From Desmodesmus armatus (Eukaryota > Chlorophyta > Chlorophyceae > Sphaeropleales > Scenedesmaceae): a stretch of DNA of 64,000 nucleotides. Below are positions 1 through 11,587 of the stretch, piece after piece. The notes below the pieces were generated by a model that saw nothing but the letters and a program-made list of their open reading frames with translations, ran no database searches and was not told the DNA's origin. The DNA lies in the NCBI GenBank assembly GCA_007449985.2, contig VIIQ02000064.1, positions 248,001 to 312,000 on the forward strand. Reading direction: 5' to 3'. Made by a program: the position numbers and the translations under genes. Within the stretch, counting starts at the first letter, position 1. Every line of letters begins with the position of its first letter.

Positions 1-193
1 GGCTGCGGCCAGCTGCTTGCCACCCAGTGTGCTGGTGTGTTTGTGGTTGCTCTGAATCAGATCAGATTGGCAAGGCCGCTGGTGCTCAGCTGGGGCAGAT
101 AGACAGGCTGTCAGCTGTTGTAACACCTGGCGCCAGCGCACTCTGCAAGCCTGGCGTTGAGCAGCTGCGCACTGTATGTGCCTGTGGGACTCA

Positions 194-1734
<1,541 letters not shown>

Positions 1735-1735
1735 A

Positions 1736-2886
1736 GGCTGTGAAGTGTAACACCATCATTTGAAACAACTATATGCAAGTGTGGGAGGCTGTCAGCAGGC
1801 CCTGCATAACTTGCTGCTAGCGAGGGGGTTTGGGTTGACCATGCACAAGCTGGTGAATGGCCCCTTGGGGCGACTGAGCGGCATGGACGCCACAAACTAC
1901 CGATTCAGGTCTGCTTCGCACCTGTGGCGCTCCTAGCAAGCAGACAACCACCACTGAACATATAAGAAACGCGGCCCGCCTCATCCTGTACAATCTCGCA
2001 AACGTTTCGTTTTGTCCTCGTCTGTATGTCACTTGAAACTGAATTCTGACACAGATATAAAGGTGATGGGTGCTGGGTGGACGTCGAGATTTTCAACCTT
2101 GGGACCAGTGATTCTGACAGACAGTCTGACAGATGAGTGACGGGTCCAAAGCACCGATACCGACCTAGAACCAGCCGATGCAGTGAGACATCTAGCAGCT
2201 ATCAAGACTGTGTTCGACGACAACGAAAGTTTGCTTCGAGGCGCGCTCAGAATGGCACGCGGGCCCAGGAATAGGAAGTTGCACACTGATCGCAAGCGCA
2301 GTCCCCTTGAGACAGACAAACCTTTGTATGATACATCGTTGCTACAGGCCAAGCCATGTCCCTGAGCAGCCCTGCTGTCAACAACCAGACAGCCACAAGC
2401 AGACTGCCAGGCACAGCCTTGATATTGAAGGTCACCTTTACAATAGCTCTATCTCCAGCTTGAGAAACACGTGCGCACATGCATCAACGTGTTGATGGGC
2501 TGACCCGATGGAGGGCACTGGCCAGCCATGGCCAGTGCTGCCGTGGGGGAATGGGGTGGGTGGGTGAGTGAGTTGGGATCTCCTGTACGCTCAATGTCTA
2601 CTGCACCATGATGAAGGTTGTGCGTGACCCCCTGTTCCAGCTGGGAGAATGTGTTGACTGGGTGTCAAGCAGGGGTGTCAAGGGGCATGGTGCTTCTGTC
2701 CGGCCATGATTTGCATCGCTCACAGATAAACGAGACAATCATGTGACTGTCGAGAACCAGCAATGCAGAGCACAGCATTATGCACGTAGTACTGGTGTGC
2801 ACAGTGCTTCGTCAGACCGCCTGCAGACCTCCTGTCAGGACAGCCTCCTAACCCTCTGGTAGCGTGCTGCTAGGACTGTGAATGAT
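1736..2886. other. Gap between the GH1 5' end and the AP2 3' end
   Basis: No gene recognised. It should hold the GH1 promoter at its left side and the distal 3' flank of the AP2 gene at its right. Open frames here show no recognisable family motif and no convincing splice pattern. Confidence 0.4.
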
Positions 2887-2887
2887 G

Positions 2888-2892
2888 TTACA
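2888..2892 (-). terminator. Candidate poly(A) signal TGTAA for the AP2 gene
   Basis: TGTAA on the minus strand about 680 bases past the AP2 stop codon. TGTAA is the usual chlorophyte polyadenylation motif. It is short and can occur by chance, so this is only a candidate. Confidence 0.25.
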
Positions 2893-3568
2893 GCTGTGCC
2901 TGCGACGTTGCCAGTGCCAGTCAGCCCTGGTATCCTCCCTGCTGCAGCGCACCACACGTGCATTGACAACAACTCTGACCTATCAGCAGAGGATATGCCC
3001 TACATGATATCATATCGTTGATATGCATGGCGTTCCCACCAGCCATATCCACACAGCACCACAAGGCCCTGCAAGTGGCCTATAGACCGGCAGATCTGCA
3101 GCCTGTTCAACTGCAAACACAACCAAGGCACATCAACAAAGCAGCACAACACCACGAAGGATCAGCACAGCACCTTGGTATATACACGATGCAAACCAAT
3201 GAAGACAACTCCTGCATTGCTCCACCTGCCTCATGATAAGTGTACCACCTAGCTAACCCTGCAACCGTTGACACACAATCCTGCAAGACTCCTAAACCCT
3301 AATCCTGCAAGAAACAAAGTGCTGCCTGATGCCTAAATAGCAGATATTGGATGACTCAACCTCAGTCAGCTCCTGTCAACTGCAGTACATCAACATATAC
3401 ACAACGTTTAGACCTCAACCTGCGCCAACAACAGATTGCACCGGCATGCCTCTGGCAGATCTGGCAGGACTCCGAGCCCACGGACCGCACAGACAACAAC
3501 CACTGGATGCCCTAAACACTGCGCAGCAACCAAGGCCCGTGCAAGTAAACGCAGTTCCCCCTGCCAAC

Positions 3569-6199
3569 CTACAAAAACAGGCCCTGGTCGGGGCGCCGCG
3601 CCTTCACATCGCCAGCAGCCCCAGGGGAGATGGGGGCAGGCTGGGCTGGCTTGTTAGCAGCAGCCTCTCCCTCGTCCTCCCATCTCAACCCCAAGGCACC
3701 ACCACCACCTGCTGCTGCTGCTGCCTGCTGGGCTGCAGGGGACTGAGCTGCGGGGGAGTGCAGAGGGATCCCTGGTGAGGGTGACAGGGAAGAGGTGCAT
3801 GCAGCGGCAGCTCCTGCTCCTGAGTCTGAGATCAGCTTCTGCAGCAACTCCAACTCATCTGACAGCTTGAGGGCATGGTCGTTGAACTTTGACAGGTTCT
3901 CCCGCCGCTCCGGCGACTTGCTGGCAGGCTGTGCCGGGGCTGCTGCCGCTACTGCTGCGGCAGCCGCAGGATCGAACCCATTGCCTGCAGCCTGTGGGCT
4001 CACCGGCTGCGCAGCGGCGGCGGCAGCAGCGGCAGCGGCCTCATCCTGTGCTGCTATCGCTGCCGCTGCCTCTGCCAGCGCGTCTGCCCCTGCAGCCATG
4101 CCGTTGCCGTACAGTAGGCTGCCCTGCGTGCTGGTGCGGTACATCGCTCCATTCATGCCGCTCATGCCGTTTGCCATCATGTTGGAGGGCTGCTGCTGCT
4201 GCTGCTGCTGCTGCATGCCCCAGGGGTGTGCTGCAGCAGCCAGGGCGGCATTGTGCTGCTCGCCGAGGTCCGGCAGCATGGTGGATGCACCGCCCTTGCG
4301 CAGAGCCTCACGCGCACGGAAGCGATACCTGCAGGAGGGAAGGTGCGCAGGGTTGACACGACAGGAGGTGTGGTCAGCTATCGAAGCAGCGGCAAAACAA
4401 GGGAATGGCCCAACAGCAATGACAGTGGAGCAGGAGCAGGTGACAACGCCTGCTGTACCTGGCAATCACTCTAACTGTAACACTTACAGTGACACAGGAA
4501 GTCAAACATGACATATCAAATTTATCTGCCACATGAAACCCTTGGCACGCCGCCCAGCCGTCTCTTGTCACTCACGTGAGGGCCGTCTGTTGGTCAATGT
4601 GAGGGAAGTTGGAAATTTGTGTGTTGGGCCCACGCAGCTCACGGCAGGCGGCATCATACACCAGCGCAGCCTCCTCAGCAGTGTCAAAGGTGCCTGCAGG
4701 GACACAGCAGTGTGACAAACAGCAGACAACAGTGTGAGAAAGCGGCTCTTGTATGACCCTGTAGAAGAGCAGACTGTAGATCTGGACAGCGGACGCGCAG
4801 AGGGACATTGTGAAATTTTCTTGTGTGCGACGCGTTGCGCGCAGACACAAACTGCTGTAGACAGCGATGCACATTCAAGAGCACAGAGACAAGTCAGCCA
4901 GTACGCCATGCACCACAGTTGCAATTCACTTACAGGTGGCACGATGGTCCCAACGCACCCTGCACCGCAGCCTGTCCCTCCACCCTTTGCTCAAGCCACT
5001 CACCCAGCCACACCCTGTTGTTGGTACCAGGCTCCCTGATCTCAGAGGCCCACTTGCCCCAGGGCCGCTGCCGCACTCCCTTCAGCTTGGGCCCCTGCCT
5101 CACAGCAGTGTTCTGTGGCCGCGGCTTGGGCTTGGCTGGCGTTGGCTCAGCAGCCTCAGCAGCGATCAGCGCCTGCATGGCAGCACCTGCGCGCTGACGC
5201 TTCCGGGGCTTACCAGCACCCATAGCTGCTGCTGCTGCCCCTGCTGCTGCCATGTCTTCATCGCTGAGTTCTGCTGCTGGGCTGCTTATGTCGCTGGCGT
5301 GCATGGAAGCCTTACGGCGGCCTAGCATGCTGCCTGGGGAGTGGTTGTCGAGCTGCATGGGGTCAACATCTTCTAGGTCTGCCCCTGCTGCTGTCAGAAG
5401 GTCCAGGAGGTGGGCATGAGGGGCTGCTGCTGCTGCTGCGGGGTCCAGGGTGGGGCCTGCTGCCCTGCCGTTGGCCTGCTTGCTGTGCTTGCTGGGCTGC
5501 TGCTGCATGGATAGACCAGCGGCGCTTTGCTGCTGGGTTGCAAACTCGTACACCTGCTGCAGCATGGCAGCAGGACCGTGCTGAAGGAACTCAGTGGGCA
5601 TGAGCTCTGCAACGAGGTCTGCTTCTGCTGTCTGGAGGCCTGGTTCGGACTTGATGTTGTGCGTGCTGCTTTGGCTGGGGGATGAGGGGCGCACTGGCTC
5701 GTCTGCACCAGTGCCGACTGCTGTGCTGCTGCTGAGGAGGGCGCTCTTGCGCTGCTGGTGATGCCCTGCTGCTGACTGGGGCTGCTGCTGGGAGGAAATC
5801 AGGCCGTCCTGCAGCACATGCATTGCCTCGTGAGATGATAACATACCAAGGAACATAGTGATTGCAGGGCTACCTACTGCTTGATGGACAGCCCAGCTTC
5901 TAACCCAGTTTCCTTCCTCCCTTTGGGCTGGCGTGAGGGTGTGTGGCTGCATTGCAATTATGCAGCTGCATTGCAGGCTGCCACCCGCTGCTTACCAGCT
6001 TCTTGGAGTGAACTTTCATCAACAGCGCGTGTACTGCCATGGCTGCGGGTCCAGAAAGCAGCTGGGCCTTGGCCAGAGGCTGACCCTCTGCAGCAAGGTT
6101 GACAGGTGTCACCTCGTAGCCCAAGGCAAATGCATCCTTGTCGTCGTCGTCAATTCCTGGAGCGCTGAATATCTGCAGGAGACGGTCTACGTCATCCAT
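3569..6199 (-). CDS. AP2/ERF-domain transcription factor
   Basis: Plant-type DNA-binding regulator with one AP2/ERF domain. Four exons join in phase: 6199-5996, 5808-5004, 4693-4576 and 4328-3569, giving 628 residues. The AP2 domain (about residues 309-372) is split by an intron after RVWLG. It starts [19 protein letters not shown] and continues [20 protein letters not shown] to the closing [11 protein letters not shown]. The WG and WLG positions that contact or support the DNA-binding sheet are present. Upstream lies a basic GKPRKRQR stretch that could act as a nuclear signal. The N-terminus ([11 protein letters not shown]) is acidic. The C-terminus is Ala/Gln rich, with a pure CAG run (about 4188-4214) coding eight glutamines. 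The start was chosen as the first in-frame ATG giving an exon with a consensus donor. Targets are unknown. Confidence 0.88.
4188..4214 (-). repeat. CAG/CTG trinucleotide run coding poly-Gln
   Basis: Uninterrupted CTG repeats on the plus strand, read as CAG glutamine codons in the last AP2 exon. Likely length-variable between strains. Confidence 0.9.
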
Positions 6200-6746
6200 G
6201 CTGGCTATCAACGGCCGACAGTGTCTGTGATGAGCTGTTGCTCCTATGTCGGCTGCCCTGTGTCGGCGCCGCACAAGCACGGGCCAGGTGCCTTGAAACT
6301 GATTCAATGCAACGTTGCAAGACTGCGAGCACTGGTTGCGGCGCAAGCAGCGTGTCCAGGCAGCCAGACGAAAGTGCAGCCAGACAGGACTACGGTGCCA
6401 CTGGGAAACGTCTCCCCTGACTTGAAGTTCGTTCGTGTAACTCTAATTATACAAGGACGCTGCGACAGGCTGTCCGAGGGAGTGTGTGTGGCTTCACTTC
6501 GAGCGACCAACGCAGAGGCAGGAACGTTAACAAATAGAGAGTGATTGCATAGGCACCGTTGCTACAAGAATTGTGGTGCCCCTCATTATACGTGAAAGTT
6601 GCGCCAAGAAAAAAAAGTGGGTCACACTTTTGTGCAGTCCATGCCAGTACATCTCTAGTAACTTGAGTTATGTTACCGGAGCTAATTCACCTTCACCCAC
6701 CCATTACAGAGGCTCTCCTCACCTGAAGGAGCTGGCGCACCCCCAC
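6200..6746. other. AP2 upstream region
   Basis: Presumed 5' leader and promoter of the AP2 gene, ending where the first 660-bp element repeat starts. No TATA box or coding signal that I would defend. Confidence 0.35.
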
Positions 6747-7406
6747 CGCTTTGGCAGCAAGTAGTCAGACCGTCACTGGGACCACAGGCTTGAAATGCAG
6801 GGACAGATGGGAGGGGTCTACACACAGCTGGCTAGGGCTAACAAGTACCTACCAGATCGTACAGGCAGCTGCAGTGCTTGCCTTGAGTGTCTGCACAGCA
6901 GCTGCATGTGAAAAATGGGGTCTGTCAGCTGAAAATGGCCAGGAGGGGACCAGCAGCTGCTGCCTCAACAACATGCTGTAACAGCAGCTGCATGGCTTGT
7001 GCACCCACCCACGCACCAGCAGGGAGCTGACTCTCAAGCAGCTTTTTGAACGCCAACAGCAGCAGCGAGGCCAGGCTGTCTCAGTCTCCAACAAACTGTC
7101 TCACAACAAGGCAACAGCAGCAGCTCACAACCCAGCGCTGATCAGGCAACACACAGGCACATATGCCCCTGGGATTCAAATCTTGATTGCTCTATCCAGC
7201 TGTAAGCTGCTCTGGAGCTTTGAACGCAAACCTCACTTTCTCATTCAACGGCCATAATGTCGTCCGAACTGCCATGGGGCAAAAGGGCCCAGTTGCGCCC
7301 TAGCAGGGCCCCATAGGGATTCTTTGTTACGGAAAAGCATTTCTCTGCACTTGTCGACCCAAGACAGCAGCGGTGACCTTCCACCTGGCTTACTTCTGCC
7401 GAACTG
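6747..7406 (+). repeat. 660-bp direct repeat, left copy
   Basis: Reads the same as 10928-11587 throughout, at a constant offset of 4181. It begins CGCTTTGGCAGCAAGTAG and ends CTTCTGCCGAACTG. The two ends are imperfect inverted repeats of each other (14 of 22 bases match without gaps). It has no coding signal. In the reconstructed element it lies inside transposase intron 1. Confidence 0.95.
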
Positions 7407-7529
7407 AAGGTCTCACATGTGTGACCACCCCCCTGATTAAACCCCATTTGAACCCTAGCCCCAGCCCATTGGGCACTGCTGCTTCAGTGCTTTCAAATGC
7501 ACCCTGTTGCTGTTTTCAACCACGCGCAG

Positions 7530-9732
7530 GGCACCAGCTAAGGAGGAGCCTGTGCACAGCGGTCACAACCGCCACACCCCGGCCACCAGGAAGTCATGCG
7601 TCGTGGCTTGCGCCCAGGCTCTCGTCGACGGCAAGGTCGATTATGGCCTTGCCGGCAGACTATATAAGAAGGTGCGCAAGCAGCTTGGTGGTGACAAGCT
7701 GGCAGAGGATCCCAAGCCTGTATTGAAGGGCAGATGGGACCACTTTGTGGAGTACGGTGACGTCGAGGACAACCTCCGCACAGGCCGCCCTGTCCTTATC
7801 AGCAGAGAAGATGCCCTAACAGCTAGTACAGCCATCAAGGCAGGAAGGCTGCACACAAAGACCCGCAAAGGACACACCATCACCCTGATATCCTACTTCA
7901 CCACAGTGCGGCAGGCGACGGTGGAGTCTGATGCTGTCAAGGGTGTCATGCAGAAATACAACTGCACCCCCCACCAGCTGTACAACGCCATGATGAGGGA
8001 GGATCCCAACCTCGGGCGGCGCAGTTTTGCGTTGAAGTACCGGCTGACAGAAAAGGAGAAAGCTGCCCGGAAAAGCTTCTGCAAGCAGCTGCTGGCAGAG
8101 TGGAACGTCGCACAGGCGTTGCTGAATGCAATCCTAGCTAGGATTGTGCAGTGCGACGAGGGCCGCTGGACATACAACACCTACACCCATGCGCATGTCA
8201 GGGCATATGTGGACCTGCAGCACCTCCCCCTGCACGACTACGTGTCGCTGCCAACGATCAAGGGGGACAAGCAGCAGACAGTTCACTTCTTCATATGCGT
8301 GTCAGCACACCCCAGCTTCAGCGACAAGAACGGCTTGGTGTACTATGAACTCACCACAGGCACCACCCACATCCTCCGCTGGTTCAACAAGCTTGGGCAA
8401 GAAGGCAAAGAGCCCTTTGTCTACCAGGTGAGCACAGTTACAAATTGACCAGCTGGTTTCCAAAGGCATCAGCAGCAGTTGCTGCTGCTGCTCCCACCCC
8501 AGCACACAGCTTCTCAATGTGAGGCTTGCCAGAAAGCTCGTAGCTGGCAGTAAAAACAACACCCTTATGCTGCGATGCATATTCAACAGCTGCCATAACA
8601 ATATCTGGTGCCGCGAGGTCTGCATGATGCGCGCGTACGAGCGCCAGGCGGCGCTCGCAGCATACCTTGTTGCACTTGAAATCACGCTCAAATGCCTTAT
8701 TCTTGCAACCATCCCTGAAGTGATAAGAATCGTCAACTTGTAGATACACGTCGCGCTTCCAGTTGTAGAAATCAATGCGACCATGGCAATCGGTCAAGTG
8801 CACCTGCCAACACCACTCCTGTGACTGCTGCTGCTGCGCAACTAGCTGCATGAACTTCCACTCTGCAGGGGGGATAACAGGACGGCCAGCAGCCTCCCAT
8901 GCCCCACTTTCATAAGTGCAGAAGCAGCACATGAGTGCGACAGGCTTGCGCACAGCGTCAGGGGTGCACAACTTGAAGTGTTGCACCTTGTCCCGACACT
9001 CCGTAGTGCACCACATGAACTGCTGCTTCTTCTCTGACTTGAGCAACTTATACTCATTGCCAGCACGGTCCACCCACGTCACTGCTCTGTTGTGTGGCTT
9101 CTTCACCCTGATCCCCCCCAGTTGATGTGCTGCCAAGGCCTTCCTCATCAATGCCTCCCTCCCTTTGCTGTTGCCGTGCTGTTGCTCCGCCATGCCGTGA
9201 CCTGCAGAGGAAGGATGGAGCAGACGCAGCAAGCACTGTTACTGATGAGGTAGCTGACAACCTGTACAAGATGGTGGAGAAGTTTAGGAATGTGACTGGT
9301 GAGGACCCCATCATCATGATGGACAACGTCCGCATACAGGCCAACATCCCGGATAAGATCATCGAGTCCCGCTACGGCACCATCACCCTGCCTGAAGGCT
9401 GCCGCCTTCGCTTCCCCCCCCACAGCTCAGACATTGATCAGCTGGTGGAGCACTCCATTGGTGCAGTCAAGGGAGCAGCAACAGACAAGGTGTTTGATGA
9501 ATGCTGCCATGGGGTTGTGTTCTCGGGTGAGTCCCTGCGGCGCATCTTCAAGGGTGTGTTTAAGAGGTTTGAGAAGGGGGAGCTGTACCACCGGGGGGTG
9601 GAGCGCAACATGCGCAAGCTGCCCACTGTGTTGAGGATTATCGCATCCGGAGAGGATGAGTGGTTCACAGATCCAGATGGCAAGCAGCACCATGGCAGCA
9701 ACGGCGACTGGCCGAATGCAGGCGACCGCTAA
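7530..9732 (+). CDS. Tc1/mariner (IS630) superfamily transposase, exons 2 and 3 (first exon displaced)
   Basis: DDE transposase for cut-and-paste movement of the element. Exon 2 is 7530-8427 and exon 3 is 9208-9732, joined in phase 0 (about 473 residues here). The N-terminal half has the paired helix-turn-helix layout of the superfamily, including EDNLRTGRP and then KYNCTPHQLYNAMMRED. The following block (YRLTEKEKAARKSFCKQLL) resembles the linker before the catalytic core. Candidate catalytic acids are Asp in IVQCDEGRW, Asp in IIMMDN and Glu in DQLVEH. The last two are separated by 41 residues, longer than the DD34D/E of classic mariner and Tc1. The acceptor at 7527-7529 (CAG) leaves a single G, which pairs with a phase-2 donor as found at 10836. 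No in-frame ATG exists upstream on this copy, so as it stands it lacks its start. Confidence 0.75.
8428..9207 (+). other. Transposase intron 2, almost entirely occupied by an antisense gene
   Basis: Donor CAG|GTGAGCAC at 8427/8428. The acceptor is CTGCAG|AGG at 9207/9208, preceded by a pyrimidine-rich tract. It is 780 bases long; the plus strand meets a stop codon soon after the donor, so it must be removed for a full transposase. The antisense gene spans 8438-9193, leaving only 10 and 14 bases at the two ends. Confidence 0.7.
8438..9193 (-). CDS. Restriction-endonuclease-like (PD-(D/E)XK, Vsr-type) protein, antisense within a transposase intron
   Basis: An uninterrupted 251-residue gene. 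The N-terminal third is basic, with Cys pairs (CTTEC, then CCFC) that could bind zinc. The C-terminal part reads like a Vsr/restriction-endonuclease fold: PAEWKFMQL (possible first acid), RIDFYNWKRDVYLQVDDSYH (Asp, then the QVD strand and His) and then DFKCNK, followed by LALVRAHHADL. This pattern of a D-f-y strand, Q/E-x-D core, H and a trailing D...K helix is what I rely on; the family call is inferred from motifs alone. The start was taken at MAEQQHGNSKG, 14 bases from the intron acceptor on the other strand. It ends 10 bases from the donor. No frameshift or stop interrupts it, which suggests selection or a recent arrival. Possible roles are a homing-type nuclease for the intron, a helper in transposition, or an unrelated cargo gene. 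Confidence 0.6.
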   Translation of the reverse strand: MAEQQHGNSKGREALMRKALAAHQLGGIRVKKPHNRAVTWVDRAGNEYKLLKSEKKQQFMWCTTECRDKVQHFKLCTPDAVRKPVALMCCFCTYESGAWEAAGRPVIPPAEWKFMQLVAQQQQSQEWCWQVHLTDCHGRIDFYNWKRDVYLQVDDSYHFRDGCKNKAFERDFKCNKVCCERRLALVRAHHADLAAPDIVMAAVEYASQHKGVVFTASYELSGKPHIEKLCAGVGAAAATAADAFGNQLVNL

Positions 9733-10801
9733 GGCGTCAGCGCATGCAGCAGATGCAGCAGCAGCATGGCAGCAGTTTGCTGTCCAAGCCTGCACATGGC
9801 TGCGCATGGGGTGTGTGTTCCCAGGGTATGCCACCTATAGGGTTTAGGGTTCAGCTGCAGCCACTGCTGTGGTGAGCATCAGTGTCTTCATGATCTGTGG
9901 CCAGTGCATCCGCTGAGCTAACAAGATGTAGTGCAGCCTGTGTTTATTCAAAGCACAGCCCTCAATGTAGTTGTTGCAAGTTTGATCAATGTAGTTATCA
10001 GGGTTGTGTGTGAGAGAGGGTGTTGGAAGTGCCACTGGCCCCCACCCAGGTGTACTGTTGGGCAGGCAGCACACATAGCAGCTGTCCAATCATTGATTCT
10101 GTCACATAAACTGGTATGTGTGTTGAGAGTTTGCAGCTTAGATGCCCCATCTTTACCTCATTGTGCTTGAGACAGGCACTACTGGGAGTTATGTCATGTC
10201 AACTGTGCCTGGTATTGCACTGTTAGCAGCTGTGCTTTCACAGCTGTGCAACCAGGCATGATCGAGGCCGAATGCTATAATATTGAGTACGAAACGAGTT
10301 CATTTGCTGCGCAAGGAAAGCAACCTGGAAGCATCCAAGCCAACTTCACCCCTGTTCAAAGGCCAATGGTCCGCGCTTACATCAACATCACCCTCTGTAG
10401 CAACGTCAGTTTGTAGTAAATCAAGCATTCAACGAACAGCAGGCGTCTGGAGAGCAGCCGGTGCCCACAGCAGGAACAGCAAGCAATCTGCAGAGACTGC
10501 CAGCTTTCCAGGTGTGGCGGGCTTGTCGCGATAAGGCCAGTGCCAGTGTGACGTGCTTGACAGGTCCTCTTAAAGCATTCATAAGTCATTCATTTTGCTT
10601 TCGAGAGCTGCACGCAAGCCCTTTGGAAGTTTCGCGCCAGACATCACTAGCATCTGCTCAAGTCTGAAGTCAGCTGAGGCGTCTATGGCCCCGCTGCACC
10701 AGATAGACTCTCACAATGCACAAAAACACACATTTTGGTACACGCACCGCTGCGGATTATGCAGGTCCGCGACACCAGCCTGCCTGGAACGCTGCAGCAA
10801 G
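9733..10801. other. Non-coding junction between the two element copies
   Basis: Should contain the 3' end of the first copy, the junction, and the promoter of the second copy. There is one prominent hairpin (10206-10259) and a short telomere-like GGGTTTAGGGTT at about 9839. No gene recognised. Inverted terminal repeats of the element should lie here, but I could not fix their ends by eye. Confidence 0.4.
10206..10259. repeat. Interrupted hairpin in the element junction
   Basis: Three nested complementary arms. TGCCTGGT pairs with ACCAGGCA, TGCAC with GTGCA, and AGCTGTG with CACAGCT around a CTTT loop. The only interruptions are bulges on the left arm (AT and TGTTAGC), giving 20 paired bases over 54. 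Confidence 0.75.
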
Positions 10802-10836
10802 ATGGGCAAAAACAAGCGCAGCAGAGCGAGTGACAA
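10802..10836 (+). pseudogene. Orphan first exon of a second transposase copy
   Basis: ATG followed by 11 codons (MGKNKRSRASD plus two bases of the next codon) and a strong donor AA|GTGAGTGCG. The two leftover bases plus the G of exon 2 at 7530 complete a Lys codon and continue as APAKEEPVHSG. The result is a basic N-terminus typical of transposases. Its own downstream exons are missing because the copy is cut off at 11587. I infer the link from phase and composition; it is not proven. Confidence 0.5.
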
Positions 10837-10927
10837 GTGAGTGCGATCAGATCTGCCCAGGTAGCACTGCAGCCTGGCACAGCTTGCGGGCGAGCAGCTG
10901 CACCAACGGCGAAAGTCAACCAACCTT

Positions 10928-11587
10928 CGCTTTGGCAGCAAGTAGTCAGACCGTCACTGGGACCACAGGCTTGAAATGCAGGGACAGATGGGAGGGGTCT
11001 ACACACAGCTGGCTAGGGCTAACAAGTACCTACCAGATCGTACAGGCAGCTGCAGTGCTTGCCTTGAGTGTCTGCACAGCAGCTGCATGTGAAAAATGGG
11101 GTCTGTCAGCTGAAAATGGCCAGGAGGGGACCAGCAGCTGCTGCCTCAACAACATGCTGTAACAGCAGCTGCATGGCTTGTGCACCCACCCACGCACCAG
11201 CAGGGAGCTGACTCTCAAGCAGCTTTTTGAACGCCAACAGCAGCAGCGAGGCCAGGCTGTCTCAGTCTCCAACAAACTGTCTCACAACAAGGCAACAGCA
11301 GCAGCTCACAACCCAGCGCTGATCAGGCAACACACAGGCACATATGCCCCTGGGATTCAAATCTTGATTGCTCTATCCAGCTGTAAGCTGCTCTGGAGCT
11401 TTGAACGCAAACCTCACTTTCTCATTCAACGGCCATAATGTCGTCCGAACTGCCATGGGGCAAAAGGGCCCAGTTGCGCCCTAGCAGGGCCCCATAGGGA
11501 TTCTTTGTTACGGAAAAGCATTTCTCTGCACTTGTCGACCCAAGACAGCAGCGGTGACCTTCCACCTGGCTTACTTCTGCCGAACTG
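10928..11587 (+). repeat. 660-bp direct repeat, right copy
   Basis: Identical to 6747-7406. It follows the orphan first exon by 91 bases, which places it in intron 1 of that copy. After 11587 the sequence diverges completely from the left copy. The transporter start codon lies only 154 bases further on. Confidence 0.95.

Larger units (their letters stand above)
6747..11587 (+). mobile_element. Tc1/mariner-type element in permuted or tandem arrangement, carrying an antisense nuclease gene
   Basis: A 4.8-kb locus bounded by two identical 660-bp direct repeats (6747-7406 and 10928-11587). Between them, in order, are transposase exon 2, an intron holding an antisense nuclease-like gene, transposase exon 3, about 1 kb of non-coding DNA with a strong hairpin, and then a short exon starting MGKNKRSRASD. 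That last exon fits in phase onto exon 2. In a normal element it would lie upstream, separated by an intron that contains the 660-bp segment. The locus is therefore best read as a 5'-truncated copy followed head to tail by the 5' part of a second copy, or as a circle opened within the 660-bp segment. No reverse transcriptase, integrase or primer-binding site is seen, so this is not an LTR retrotransposon. A CCCCAC hexamer occurs just left of the locus and 2 bases right of it, in C-rich sequence, and is weak evidence for a target duplication. Confidence 0.7.

Noticed and set aside
3795..4511. Long plus-strand frame opposite the AP2 last exon
   Set aside because: It is the low-complexity shadow of CAG/GCN codons (poly-Cys and poly-Ala) of the real minus-strand exon.
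6751..7257. Open frames inside the 660-bp repeats as genes
   Set aside because: They occur on both strands in overlapping frames, have no family motifs, and one lacks any conserved context. The segment is better explained as intronic.
9833..9855. Telomere-like GGGTTTAGGGTT and similar CTAAACCCTAAT near 3290
   Set aside because: One to two units only, with no array; too short to call an interstitial telomere.
6747..11587. LTR retrotransposon based on the long identical direct repeats
   Set aside because: No reverse transcriptase, RNase H, integrase or gag-like sequence, no TG...CA ends and no primer-binding site. The inside encodes a DDE transposase, and the repeat lies within a transposase intron.
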